Both the position numbers and the translations under genes were made by a program. This document shows, piece after piece, positions 1 to 8,034 of a stretch of DNA of 32,141 nt. Under the pieces are notes generated by a model. The model saw nothing but the letters and a program-made list of their open reading frames with translations, had not been told where the DNA came from and made no database searches. This DNA is from a virus. Within the stretch, counting starts at the first letter, position 1. Each line of letters starts with the position of its first letter. The stretch spans positions 1 to 32,141 of the IMG/VR virus record IMGVR_UViG_3300029309_000183; one strand, 5' to 3'.

Positions 1-87
1 ATCCAAAGAATAGTTTGACACTCTGTTAGCTTCTGCATTTGCGTTGGTTGGCATTAACCAACTATTAGATATAAATTCTGTTGCCAT
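1..87 (-). CDS. N-terminal part of LamG adhesin / tail fibre (continues at the other window end)
   Basis: The ATG at 87-85 opens 29 codons (MATEFISNSWLMPTNANAEA..., ending NYSLD) that run off the window start. The last eight bases of the window (32134-32141) are identical to bases 1-8. Merging them joins this fragment in frame to the gene at 30037-32141, giving NYSLDFDGTSQFVDVG across the junction, the normal beginning of a LamG jelly-roll domain. The full protein would be 727 residues. The start is preceded by an A-rich stretch, as is usual here. The alternative, that these are two unrelated truncated genes, is unlikely given the in-frame fit. Confidence 0.8.
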   Translation of the reverse strand, partial: MATEFISNSWLMPTNANAEANRVSNYSLD

Positions 88-110
88 ATTTTTTTTAATT
101 AATCATTTAA

Positions 111-1088
111 TTATTCTCCCATTCTATACCAAGCGGTTGGGCTTGATGCATTGCTTAAACTGTCAAGGTCATTCGGAACTCCAGTTCCATAAATTTCTGT
201 TACTGCTGCTGAACTTAGTTCTGTATTATCCCAATATGCAAATTCATCCATACTTCCATTTAAATACTCTTGTCCAGAAAAACTACCGCTTGTTCCTCCC
301 CCTAACCCTATGGCATTACCTAAACCTCTTATAGCTTGTGTTCCATATGGTGAGCCATCATTTAATACTGTTAATGGTTGTCCATCTAACCACATTTTAC
401 AATTAACAATATTTGCTCTATTAGAATCACTGTCAACAGGATTGTAAATAGCTATATGATGCCAATTTCCATCAAATATGTTTTTTGTAGGGTCTGTACC
501 ATTTATTAATTCTGAGTATGCTCTACAATAGCTACTTGAAGCCCTGTAATATTCTAAAGCAAAATGTAATCTTCCGTTTACCATTCCAGCTCCCATTGCA
601 TACCTAAATTTAGGTGCTGCAATATTTGCGTTCCCACAGAAAAAAGGAACATATGTGCCACTTACTGGTTTTATCCAAAAACTAAATGTTCTTATAATTG
701 CAGTTCTATGACCTCCGCCAACTATACCAGCTTCAAAATAAGAATCAACCCCATCAAATGTAAAACTCTGTGTGGATGCAAAAGCGGCGGATTCTATACC
801 TAAAGAACGATTTTCAAAAGTTCCGCTAGGTAAAGTATAAGTAACTGTATAAGAATTTATTGATGACGTTGAAAGCGTTATTTCACCCGTTGAAGAGTTT
901 ATACTTAATCCCTCTGGAGTTGCTGTAAACGTTCCGCCTGTGTCTCCTGTTATCGTTGGCGTAGGATTAGACTCGTCAACTCTATAACTGCTCTGAGAAT
1001 AACTAAAAGCGGCAGACTCTGACTTAGTCGCTCCTGATGGAATGTAAAATAATCCGTTTATTTTTTTAGGGTTAAATATTACTGGCAT
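111..1088 (-). CDS. LamG-domain adhesin with N-terminal Ig-like repeat
   Basis: 325 residues. About residues 35-85 resemble a short Ig/cadherin-like repeat (EGLSINSSTGEITLS followed by YTVTYTLPSG), a type common in Flavobacteriia surface proteins. Residues about 110-325 form a concanavalin/LamG-like jelly roll (QSFTFDGVDSYFEAG, FSFWIKPVSGTYV, FDGNWHHIAIYN, MDEFAYWD). LamG domains usually bind glycans, so this is probably a virion adhesin or fibre component. It lies between a neck-type protein gene and a second, larger LamG gene, as expected for host-recognition genes at the end of a structural operon. No trimerisation or cleavage domain is evident. The exact virion position is unknown. Confidence 0.75.
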   Translation of the reverse strand: MPVIFNPKKINGLFYIPSGATKSESAAFSYSQSSYRVDESNPTPTITGDTGGTFTATPEGLSINSSTGEITLSTSSINSYTVTYTLPSGTFENRSLGIESAAFASTQSFTFDGVDSYFEAGIVGGGHRTAIIRTFSFWIKPVSGTYVPFFCGNANIAAPKFRYAMGAGMVNGRLHFALEYYRASSSYCRAYSELINGTDPTKNIFDGNWHHIAIYNPVDSDSNRANIVNCKMWLDGQPLTVLNDGSPYGTQAIRGLGNAIGLGGGTSGSFSGQEYLNGSMDEFAYWDNTELSSAAVTEIYGTGVPNDLDSLSNASSPTAWYRMGE

Positions 1089-1093
1089 CTCTT

Positions 1094-1561
1094 TTAAGTT
1101 ATTGGTAAATTACAATTATCATAGTTAAACGGTATTTTAAGTCCGATATTCATTCCAAATCCTGTCAACTCATCTTCAAATCTCTCTGTAAAGCTAGTCA
1201 TTGTTGATGAACGAACCAACTGAACTTTTAACCAATCTGAGTTATTTGTAGTTGAGGTCTTTTGCTCAAAATATCCTAATAAGTCAAGCAATACTTGACA
1301 CATATCTGACTTTACATCATTCTCATTGCTTTCATCTTTCTTTACTAAGTCCATTGCTAGAACGTTAAAGTTCCAAGTAAAAGTCCCGTCTCCTAGCGTT
1401 GCAGGTTGGTCAACTACCCAAAATAGTGGATAGTTAAAATCTAACAATTGATTGTGTTCAACAATTTCAAATAAGTCGCCATTGCCAAAGTTTTGAATTT
1501 GCTTATGTGCTGAAGCAAAGTCAGAAAATTCTTTTAATATTTGATTATAAGTCAATATCAT
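1094..1561 (-). CDS. Neck / tail-terminator-like structural protein
   Basis: 155 residues, compact alpha/beta, with HKQIQNFGNGDLFEI near the start, a NYPLFWVVDQP segment and an MDLVKKDESNENDVKSD acidic turn. The pattern matches small proteins I know from Bacteroidota siphoviruses next to head-tail connector genes, where they are presumed tail terminators or neck proteins. Its ATG overlaps the stop region of the upstream connector gene by four bases, so it is probably translationally coupled. The function is inferred from position and general resemblance; no catalytic motif is present. Confidence 0.5.
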   Translation of the reverse strand: MILTYNQILKEFSDFASAHKQIQNFGNGDLFEIVEHNQLLDFNYPLFWVVDQPATLGDGTFTWNFNVLAMDLVKKDESNENDVKSDMCQVLLDLLGYFEQKTSTTNNSDWLKVQLVRSSTMTSFTERFEDELTGFGMNIGLKIPFNYDNCNLPIT

Positions 1562-2106
1562 TTTTTAGCGTTGTTATATTCGTCTCTCCAACAATAAGAA
1601 GAACCTGCAGAGCCTAAATAGTAACTCGTTTGAAATGCTGTCTTTCTAGGGTTTAAATCGTCTGAGTGTTCTTTATACTTAGGAAACAAATTATCGTTAT
1701 CACATAAAAAGTTAATTAGTCTTGCTTCTCTCTCTTCAGCTTTGTTCTTCCACTCATCACGCAAAAACTGTAAGTCTTGGTAGCTTATCGGTTGACTATT
1801 TTCACTCGACTTAGTTGCAACAGACTTATTTCTATACTTAAACAACATAGACGTTGAACACTCATAAACAGTCCATTGAGCCATCGCTGGAGCAATATAG
1901 TTGTCTAACAAATTAGTCTCGTCAGAGTTTAACGTTCCCGCTGTTATCTTTGCTTTTAAATCGTCATATAAAGGAGTCCCTAAAATAGGATGGATTCTTA
2001 ATTCCTGGCAATCTCTAATTGACGGTAAAATCAATCTCATATCGACATTAGGGTCGATTAAAGTTGTGTTCTTAACATATGCTTCTGATATAAATAAAAC
2101 TGCCAT
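1558..2106 (-). CDS. Head-tail connector (adaptor) protein
   Basis: 182 residues from the ATG at 2106, which follows the portal stop (2109-2111) by two bases. A longer reading from 2154 would overlap the portal gene by 46 bases and add a residue run unlike the rest, so I reject it. The N-terminus MAVLFISEAYVKNTTLID and the ILPSIRDCQELRIHPILG segment match helical adaptor proteins of Bacteroidota phages, which attach to the portal and extend the DNA channel. The C-terminal part carries a charged helix (EWKNKAEEREARLINFL). The role rests on sequence feel and on its position directly after the portal. Confidence 0.6.
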   Translation of the reverse strand: MAVLFISEAYVKNTTLIDPNVDMRLILPSIRDCQELRIHPILGTPLYDDLKAKITAGTLNSDETNLLDNYIAPAMAQWTVYECSTSMLFKYRNKSVATKSSENSQPISYQDLQFLRDEWKNKAEEREARLINFLCDNDNLFPKYKEHSDDLNPRKTAFQTSYYLGSAGSSYCWRDEYNNAKK

Positions 2107-2108
2107 AA

Positions 2109-3959
2109 TTATCTTTTTAAACGTACAACTTGTTGTTGCCAAATATGACGACAAAAAGGAGTCGTCTTTCCTGTCTCTGGGTTATTATACCAACCACCTC
2201 GCTTAGTGAAAATAGATATTCCCGTTTGACCAAAATCGTTAGTTAACAACTCTAATTGCTGTAATGTATATCTTTTCGTTGTCGCTAGTAACATCATTTT
2301 TCTGCAAAAAGGTCTACTTTCTGTCTTTAGTGGCGGTGCGTCTGGTCTTTCAATATATTGATAAACAATAAAAATCTCGTCTTGAGGCTTTTGTATTGTT
2401 TCTTTTGCGTCTGGTGTCGGTTTAAAATCTTTGTCTAATGCTTTTGCGTCTACTAAGTTTGAGACCGCTTCGCTAATATCACTTACAGGAACGTTTAAAC
2501 CTTTGCTTAATTCAGTAATTGGTAAGTCTGGAGTCTTAATTAATAGACTTAAAACATCTTTTTCTAAGTCGTTTAATACTGTTGTTATTGCAAAAGACTC
2601 TTTTCTTATCTGCTCCTCATACATTTTAGCGTCTTCTAACGACGTAATTGGGTTAATGTAAGTATCTAACACTTCCAAGTCAGTTTCATTGTAACCTGTG
2701 TCTTTTAATTGACTTAAAATAATATCGTCTAAACTACTTTTTAATTGTACTTGCTGACCAACTTCTAAAGGTGCTAAACCTATTTTCTCTCTAATCTCAT
2801 CTGGAGTCATTACGTTAACAACTGTTTGCTCTGAAAATTGTCTTTGTACTGGCTCTATCTTAACAATATGAACGGGACTTCCTACAATACCGTTAAAGTT
2901 AAGTATTGAGTTAATCAACTCGTTAAATATTTTTTGCTCTGGGTCTATTTGTAAGTTTTGATACAATTGTGACGCAACTGCGATTTCGTCAGCGTTGTTT
3001 CCTAGTCCTGAGCTATCTTTTATGCCAAATAATTTTGGACTCGTTATTCCGTGCGCTGTGAATATCTCTTCTCTTATTTGGTTGTTTAAGTTTATAAATC
3101 TTTCATCTTGTCCGTTAACTGGAATAGGAATAATCTGAGGATGGTCTGATGCTTGGTCAGTAAAAGATAAAAGAGGTTTTCCTGCGTTATCTGAGCCTGT
3201 CGCATAATCTTTAAAACGTCTTTCGATTTGATGCATTTCCTCCTCTGTTGGTTGACCGTTATTAAAACTAATTACATAACCAGCAGACAAGTTGTTTTTA
3301 ATATTACTTAACGTAAAGTTTGCAATCTGTGCGTCTGACTCTAAATAAGGTATTGCAGAAACATAGTCAGGTAGAGGATAAACCCCTACGTCTGGTCTAT
3401 ATTCTTTATAATAAATTAAGTAATCAACGTCACTCTTTGCGCTATCGTCATAAGGAAATTGTTGTAATATTTTAAAATCTTCGTTATTTTGTGGGTTTCT
3501 AGCTGACCAATCGTCAGTATAATAGTAAAGATTATTTTCAACACCGCAACGAATATCGCAAAAGTCAATATGATTAACAGCGGCAATCTTACCATTTTTA
3601 GACATTCTAACCTGTAAAGAAAAACCTCCGTAAACTTTTTTATCTTTTGCTAATTTACTAAGTAAGTCGTCTAAGTTTTCATCCTCATTAGGCATTCTTA
3701 AAAATCCCTCAACATAAGCCTTTTCAGTAAACGATAAATTGCCCTCTATACTAAATCCTTGTCCAACTATAAATTTAACCTTAGAGTTGATTATTTGATT
3801 ATGCTTAGAACTCTCGTTGTATAACTTAGTTAAGTAATCTGGATATGTATTTTTATAAGGTCGCTCTGTTCCGTATTCATACCAGTCGCCTTTTTTTGAC
3901 TCTTTAAACTGAGGCAACTCATAACCTCCAAAATCTAAGGGAATTAATTTTACGCTCAT
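2109..3959 (-). CDS. Portal protein with C-terminal winged-helix-like and MuF-like extension
   Basis: 616 residues. Residues about 1-440 are portal-like: IINSKVKFIVGQGFSIEG, KDKKVYGGFSLQVRMS, and the stretch around EEIFTAHGITSPKLFGI typical of the portal stem and clip. The portal forms the dodecameric DNA gate at one capsid vertex. Unusually, residues about 466-511 (EKDVLSLLIKTPDLPITEL followed by VPVSDISEAVSNLVDA) read like a winged-helix domain. Residues about 550-605 (SRPFCRK...GGWYNN...TTPFCRHIW) resemble the C-terminal Cys/His motif of MuF-type minor head proteins. The extension may therefore replace a separate minor head protein. It overlaps the upstream gene by four bases. The portal call is good; the extension domains are tentative. 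Confidence 0.8.
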   Translation of the reverse strand: MSVKLIPLDFGGYELPQFKESKKGDWYEYGTERPYKNTYPDYLTKLYNESSKHNQIINSKVKFIVGQGFSIEGNLSFTEKAYVEGFLRMPNEDENLDDLLSKLAKDKKVYGGFSLQVRMSKNGKIAAVNHIDFCDIRCGVENNLYYYTDDWSARNPQNNEDFKILQQFPYDDSAKSDVDYLIYYKEYRPDVGVYPLPDYVSAIPYLESDAQIANFTLSNIKNNLSAGYVISFNNGQPTEEEMHQIERRFKDYATGSDNAGKPLLSFTDQASDHPQIIPIPVNGQDERFINLNNQIREEIFTAHGITSPKLFGIKDSSGLGNNADEIAVASQLYQNLQIDPEQKIFNELINSILNFNGIVGSPVHIVKIEPVQRQFSEQTVVNVMTPDEIREKIGLAPLEVGQQVQLKSSLDDIILSQLKDTGYNETDLEVLDTYINPITSLEDAKMYEEQIRKESFAITTVLNDLEKDVLSLLIKTPDLPITELSKGLNVPVSDISEAVSNLVDAKALDKDFKPTPDAKETIQKPQDEIFIVYQYIERPDAPPLKTESRPFCRKMMLLATTKRYTLQQLELLTNDFGQTGISIFTKRGGWYNNPETGKTTPFCRHIWQQQVVRLKR

Positions 3960-4357
3960 AATGAAGGATTGTAAACAATGTTTGTATTTGTTGCGTTTGT
4001 GTGTTGTGTATAAGACGGAGTGTAAGTGCTATCTAATAATTTAACTTTTCCCTCTTCTACTTTTGTCAACCCTGACGGGTCTAAGTTTGTTGAACTAACT
4101 TGCTCAAAAACTTCATAAGAATAAAAACCACCTTTGCCTAATATTAAACTACCATTAACAGCATCGTTAACACCTTCAATAAAATTAAATTCATTGTAAC
4201 GTGTTTTATTAGTGCTTATGTCTGTCATTATAGTATAGTAACTAACTTTAGTTTGGTCGCTAGTAAATTTAAACAAATAATTCGGATTTGTTATTGTACT
4301 TAACTCATAAAGTGTAGCTACAAAATTAGTGGTTTGGTTCTTATTTAACACTATCAT
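3956..4357 (-). CDS. Probable virion structural protein
   Basis: 133 residues, mostly beta (LNKNQTTNFVATLYELSTI, NYLFKFTSDQTKVSYYT), with a low-complexity Thr/Asn-rich tail (TQHTNATNTNIVYN). I recognise similar small proteins next to portal genes in Bacteroidota phages but know no defined function. It starts at an ATGA overlap with the 45-residue gene upstream and overlaps the portal start by four bases, so it belongs to the portal unit. A head decoration or assembly role is possible. The call rests on context. Confidence 0.45.
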   Translation of the reverse strand: MIVLNKNQTTNFVATLYELSTITNPNYLFKFTSDQTKVSYYTIMTDISTNKTRYNEFNFIEGVNDAVNGSLILGKGGFYSYEVFEQVSSTNLDPSGLTKVEEGKVKLLDSTYTPSYTQHTNATNTNIVYNPSL

Positions 4358-4491
4358 TTTTTAGACTTTTTCTTTTCTTCAAAAATATGTTCAGCACCTA
4401 ATTGCTTAAGTAATTTAATATTTTCCTCTTTAACTTCAACTTGAAAGCCTTTTATAAATAACGTGTGACCTAAAAACTCTTTTTTTATCAT
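4354..4491 (-). CDS. Small Lys/Glu-rich hypothetical protein (45 aa)
   Basis: A 45-residue frame, MIKKEFLGHTLFIKGFQVEV and on, ending in a basic tail EEKKKSKK. It fills the gap between the terminator at 4505-4534 and the next gene, and its stop overlaps that gene's ATG (ATGA). This close packing and the protein-like composition support it being real. The function is unknown. It is the first gene after the terminator, so a promoter might lie in the short A/T-rich gap at 4492-4504, but I see no clear motif. Confidence 0.55.
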   Translation of the reverse strand: MIKKEFLGHTLFIKGFQVEVKEENIKLLKQLGAEHIFEEKKKSKK

Positions 4492-4504
4492 AACTTAAAT
4501 TTTT

Positions 4505-4534
4505 AAAAAAAAGGAGGCGTAATAAAACACCCCC
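4505..4534 (-). terminator. Rho-independent terminator after the 171-residue structural gene
   Basis: On the minus strand a seven-pair stem (GGGGGTG with CGCCTCC, including two G-U pairs) encloses an eight-base loop and is followed directly by eight T. It lies 24 bases beyond the stop codon at 4559. It would separate the capsid transcripts from the portal unit. Confidence 0.75.
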
Positions 4535-4558
4535 TCTTCCAAACAACAAAGAACTATT

Positions 4559-5074
4559 TTATGCAATAGTTAAACCAGCTACGACTGACGCTTGGACAGC
4601 GTAGCAAGGAAATTTCGACTTATCAGTAATTTCAATTTGATACTGATTTGCGTCTCCGAAGGCCTGTCCTGTTTGTGCAACAAGAGACGAACCTTCAGCA
4701 AATGCGTCAGCGCCTAAAGCCCAGTATACTCCGTTATTGTCTTTAACAATTACGAAAACTCTCGCCAAAATAGCAAGTTTTAATTCGTTAGACTTTACTG
4801 CTGATAATTTATTTATTGTAAATGCGGCAACATTATCATAAAATGATGTACCGCCTACAGGGTCAATGGTAGACGTTGAAGTTAACGAACCCGATTCCTT
4901 TTTAAGATTGTACTTATAAAAGTTTGTAGCTCCTGCCTGTGTGATAGCAGTAATCTCGTGGTTTGCTAAAGTAAACGCTGTAACATTATCCCTTTCTGAT
5001 ATAAGAATCTCCTCTATTCCGCCGATTGAATCGGAGCAATCTCTGGAAAATCCTGTAGCTAATGGACAACTCAT
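4559..5074 (-). CDS. Structural protein downstream of the capsid gene (tail-tube or head-decoration type)
   Basis: 171 residues beginning MSCPLATGFSRDCSDSIGGI, followed by alternating beta strands (VTAFTLANHEITAIT, FYKYNLKKESGSLTSTSTID) and RVFVIVKDNNGVYWALGAD. I recognise this family as very common in Bacteroidota phages and prophages next to major capsid genes. It is a structural protein, but whether tail tube or capsid decoration I cannot tell. It stands alone between two hairpin terminators (5105-5126 before it, 4505-4534 after it), which suggests expression tuned separately from the portal unit. Confidence 0.6.
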   Translation of the reverse strand: MSCPLATGFSRDCSDSIGGIEEILISERDNVTAFTLANHEITAITQAGATNFYKYNLKKESGSLTSTSTIDPVGGTSFYDNVAAFTINKLSAVKSNELKLAILARVFVIVKDNNGVYWALGADAFAEGSSLVAQTGQAFGDANQYQIEITDKSKFPCYAVQASVVAGLTIA

Positions 5075-5104
5075 AGGTTTAAATTTTTTTTAATTAATTA
5101 ATAA

Positions 5105-5126
5105 AAGGGAGTTTTTACACTCCCTT
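5105..5126 (-). terminator. Hairpin terminator after the major capsid gene
   Basis: A perfect eight-pair stem (AAGGGAGT with ACTCCCTT) encloses a six-base loop, starting 12 bases beyond the capsid stop. The following minus-strand sequence is T/A-rich (TTATTAATTAATT) rather than a pure T run, so termination may be partial and allow graded expression of the next gene. Confidence 0.7.
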
Positions 5127-5137
5127 AATTCTTATTC

Positions 5138-6091
5138 TTATACTAAAGCAAATCTAACAATCTCGTCAGGGAACGCAACGTTCACACCTGTTCTGAAAGC
5201 CATTGTTACTTTGTAAATTCTGTCATTGTCATCATACCAACTTCTAACATCGTTCGCCTCTTCGTCTGGTAAATCAACACCAATAAAAACGTTAGACGCT
5301 CTCATTAAGTAAATGTTGTTATTTGGAGAACCACCAACAGCAGTTAAACCTGGGTCTGAAACAACTTCAATATTAGGGAAACCAATTAAAGGCATAGACT
5401 GAGTCTGTCCTTCTGAAACATAATGGAAATAGTTTCCATCTGCTAACGCTCTTTGGTATAATAAAAACTGTGCTGGAGCAACAAACATTTTTAAATCGTC
5501 TGCGCCTGCGATAGCTTCAGGAGTTAATTCAGCCATTCCTAAAAGAATGCTAATAATGTTTCCAGAAGTATATCCTGTTCCAGTAGTAATCCCTGTAGGG
5601 TTACCGTCAACAGCAGTTCCAGCCGCTAAAATTTGTTTATCTAATCCGTCAAACTTACTTAAGTTAGCAGCACCTGAAGCAGTATCTCCTTGCCAGTATG
5701 CTTTTCCTAAAGCGTCTTGAACTTTAGCAATCTTTTGAGCGAAATAAATCTCCTCGAAAGGAACTTCCTCTTTTTCGTTAGTAAGACCTTGCTTTAACAT
5801 AACAGCAGTATATTTAGCCGCTAGGTCAGTCATACATAAATCCTCGTGAACTGCAACAGCTCCAGGAGTTATTGTTCTTTGTGTTAAAGTAGTTGTTCCA
5901 CTTGCACTTCTAGAACATCCGTCCGCTTGAAAAACAACGTCAGTATCTAAAATGTTAATTGTAGTCGGCCCTTTAACACCGTCTTGGATATTAGCATATT
6001 CTGCTAGTCTACCCTTTGCAACTGACGCCACTATGATGTCCATTGCGTTCTGTTCTGTGTACGCTGGTAATGCGCTTACATCGAAACTCAT
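5138..6091 (-). CDS. Major capsid protein
   Basis: 317 residues, a normal size for an HK97-fold capsid protein without a delta domain. Features include an N-terminal MSFDVSALPAYTEQNAMDII, the beta-rich TINILDTDVVFQADGCS stretch, a long helix FEEIYFAQKIAKVQDALG, the A-domain-like KMFVAPAQFLLYQRALADG, and a C-terminal end VNVAFPDEIVRFALV. The gene lies immediately after the acidic scaffold gene (15-base gap) and before a strong hairpin, the usual setting for the most abundant virion protein. Assembly with the scaffold and maturation by the protease at 6858-8024 are inferred. Confidence 0.85.
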   Translation of the reverse strand: MSFDVSALPAYTEQNAMDIIVASVAKGRLAEYANIQDGVKGPTTINILDTDVVFQADGCSRSASGTTTLTQRTITPGAVAVHEDLCMTDLAAKYTAVMLKQGLTNEKEEVPFEEIYFAQKIAKVQDALGKAYWQGDTASGAANLSKFDGLDKQILAAGTAVDGNPTGITTGTGYTSGNIISILLGMAELTPEAIAGADDLKMFVAPAQFLLYQRALADGNYFHYVSEGQTQSMPLIGFPNIEVVSDPGLTAVGGSPNNNIYLMRASNVFIGVDLPDEEANDVRSWYDDNDRIYKVTMAFRTGVNVAFPDEIVRFALV

Positions 6092-6105
6092 AATTTTATT
6101 TTTTT

Positions 6106-6789
6106 TTAGTTAATAATTTTTTTAGATTTTAAGACACTTATAATATCTTTTTTAGTGTCTTTTTTAAATGCCTTAAACGCTGAATTTCTTTTCTTTACAG
6201 CGTCTTTTGTTGGCTCTACTAAAAGTTTTTCGGTTAGTTCTAAAAGTTTAGCAAAAGATTCTCTTAAGTTAGTAACGTCTTTTTTAAGTTCGTTGAACTC
6301 TTCAGAAAGTGTCGCTTCCATTCCGAAAACTCTTTCTGTAACAATACTCTCAATGATTTTCTTTGCTTCTCTCTCTTGAGACTCAGACAAAGGAGTTGAC
6401 ATTTCTTCTTCCTCTTCCTCTTCAGTTTCAACCTCTGGGACTTCTTCTTCTTCTAACTCAACAACCTCAACGATAACACCGCCCTCAGTAACAATCTTAC
6501 GACCGTCACTTAGTTCGTGTTCTCCGTCTGGTGCTGGTAAAAGTTCGCCCTCAACCTCAACAACAACGGCTGCTCCGACAACTACTTCTGGCTCAATTTG
6601 TGCAACAGTTCCGTCTGCCAAAACAACGTCTTCAAACTTTTCAGTCGTAGACTCTACAGTCTCCTCGCTTACTTCCGTTTGTTCAGTTTCAGTGGTTTCA
6701 GTCTGAATGTTAGATTCTGTTTCAACTTCAACACCTTCGCTTTTGAAAATGCTTTTAATGTCGTTAAACAATTCTTTTAATTCATTCAT
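6106..6789 (-). CDS. Acidic capsid scaffold protein
   Basis: 227 residues. Residues about 16-130 are very acidic and repetitive in Glu, Thr and Val (ESNIQTETTETEQTEVSEE; later runs of Glu). Residues about 130-225 form a coiled coil (LSESQEREAKKIIESIV, ELKKDVTNLRESFAKLLEL) with a basic tail rich in Lys. An acidic region plus coiled coil directly before the capsid gene is typical of scaffolding proteins, which organise procapsid assembly and are then removed, often by a phage protease such as the one encoded just upstream. The Glu-rich part does not look like an enzyme. An exact 18-base element at 6808-6825 lies just upstream. Confidence 0.75.
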   Translation of the reverse strand: MNELKELFNDIKSIFKSEGVEVETESNIQTETTETEQTEVSEETVESTTEKFEDVVLADGTVAQIEPEVVVGAAVVVEVEGELLPAPDGEHELSDGRKIVTEGGVIVEVVELEEEEVPEVETEEEEEEEMSTPLSESQEREAKKIIESIVTERVFGMEATLSEEFNELKKDVTNLRESFAKLLELTEKLLVEPTKDAVKKRNSAFKAFKKDTKKDIISVLKSKKIIN

Positions 6790-6807
6790 AATAAAACTTT
6801 TTTATAT

Positions 6808-6825
6808 TTAGTATATATAACAAAT
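6808..6825 (-). promoter_or_regulatory. Shared 18-base element upstream of the head genes
   Basis: The minus strand reads ATTTGTTATATATACTAA here, 18 bases before the scaffold ATG. The identical 18 bases occur at 16306-16323, just before the first tail gene. No third copy was seen. Two exact copies, each heading a structural transcription unit, suggest a late promoter (TATATA as its core) or an operator. It is not a clean match to the Bacteroidota TTTG / TAnnTTTG promoter. Confidence 0.6.
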
Positions 6826-6857
6826 AATTTAATTTTTGAACGTAAATGTTAATTATT

Positions 6858-8024
6858 TTAGATTTTAACACATTTTCCGTTTTTCTTTTTATATCCCTTA
6901 GGGCATTTTTCGTCATATAAAACTTCTGAATGACTCTCGCAGGGCATATACCAGGTTTTACCCTCATACTCGTGAGTGTGATAACCACCGTCACAACCTA
7001 TACTTAAAGATATTTCTTCAGCTTTCTCTTTTGTACTATAAGCAAGTCTGTCGTCAATTATAGCGTGGTTCTCATCTACTAACATAGAAACAAAATTGTT
7101 TTTTTTCTTTTTATATTTCTTAACTACGTCTCTAATCTTTTTAATTAAGTTAGTAGGATATTTAACAGTCTTATCTTGTCCGAACATACCCTCAACAGAA
7201 AACCCCTTAAACGTTCCGTCTTTTACCATATTCCAAACCTCATCGTTTTCTACCCTCATAGAACCCCACCAACTCCCGTCAGGCGCATCCTCAAAACCTT
7301 TAGGTGCTTTAATGCCTCGTTTAGAATCTATTATTAATGACTCAATAACATAAACACCTTTAGCCTGTAAATTGTTATTGTGCATTAAATTGACATTTGC
7401 GTTTAGACCGTTTTTAAAAAATTTATTTACTATTTTCTCAATTGTCTCTCTACGAAATACAACATAATACTTTTCGTTTTTATCGTTTAGTCTAATAATA
7501 GGTAAATCGGCTTTCATAAAGTAACCGCTAACAATTCTTTTTTCTTCGTTTTCTATTTTAAAGTCTTGTCTGTATTTATCTTTAGTTTTCATTTTATTAA
7601 TTGCCCAGTTGATTCCTGAAGTCCCACCCCATAAAAGCCACGCTAAATAACCGCAGTCTCTCCAAGGTGTGTCTTTATACTCTTTATCAACCTCAGCGTT
7701 TTTTTTATGTCTGTTAAAAGATGCCATACGTCCGATAGTTTCCCAACTGATTTTAGATTTATTTTTTAATTGATTAGCTCTTGAAAGTCCAACCCTTGTA
7801 AAATTGCAGTTGATTTCGTCTTTATGTTCGTCAATCCATTTAAGAGCTTTTTTTGCGTTGTTAGACGCAGACTCTGGATAGTCGTTAAATGTTTCTTCAA
7901 ACTGATGTTTTTGAAATGCCATCCACTCAGATTCTATTGCAGGTGAATCAACAAGAGCTATATAGTCAACTCCCGACTCATCCTCTTCGTCAATAATTAA
8001 TTCTAATAATTCGCTTTTTTCCAT
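6858..8024 (-). CDS. XkdF-like prohead serine protease with extra domains
   Basis: 388 residues. The start ESGVDYIALVDSPAIESEW and the stretch from DLPIIRLNDKNEKYYVVFRR through MRVENDEVWNMVKDGTFKG to GFSVEGMF match the XkdF/Peptidase_S78_2 prohead proteases. Between them, at about residues 45-145, is an inserted domain (FTRVGLSRANQLKNKSKISW, WLLWGGTSGINWAI) that I have seen within Bacteroidota phage proteases but cannot name. The C-terminus (residues about 343-388) is Cys/His-rich (GCDGGYHTHEYEG, MPCESH, KCPKGYKKKNGKC) and may bind metal. It comes before scaffold and capsid genes, fitting a maturation protease. I did not fix the catalytic residues. Confidence 0.75.
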   Translation of the reverse strand: MEKSELLELIIDEEDESGVDYIALVDSPAIESEWMAFQKHQFEETFNDYPESASNNAKKALKWIDEHKDEINCNFTRVGLSRANQLKNKSKISWETIGRMASFNRHKKNAEVDKEYKDTPWRDCGYLAWLLWGGTSGINWAINKMKTKDKYRQDFKIENEEKRIVSGYFMKADLPIIRLNDKNEKYYVVFRRETIEKIVNKFFKNGLNANVNLMHNNNLQAKGVYVIESLIIDSKRGIKAPKGFEDAPDGSWWGSMRVENDEVWNMVKDGTFKGFSVEGMFGQDKTVKYPTNLIKKIRDVVKKYKKKKNNFVSMLVDENHAIIDDRLAYSTKEKAEEISLSIGCDGGYHTHEYEGKTWYMPCESHSEVLYDEKCPKGYKKKNGKCVKI

Positions 8025-8034
8025 AATATAAATT

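Noticed and set aside
4511-4520. AAGGAGG sequence resembling a strong Shine-Dalgarno site on the plus strand
   Set aside because: It is one arm of the minus-strand terminator at 4505-4534, and no plus-strand gene follows it.
6782-6994. 70-codon minus-strand frame overlapping the protease C-terminus
   Set aside because: It starts inside the protease gene in another frame and then translates the A/T-rich gap; the protease frame has clear domain matches.
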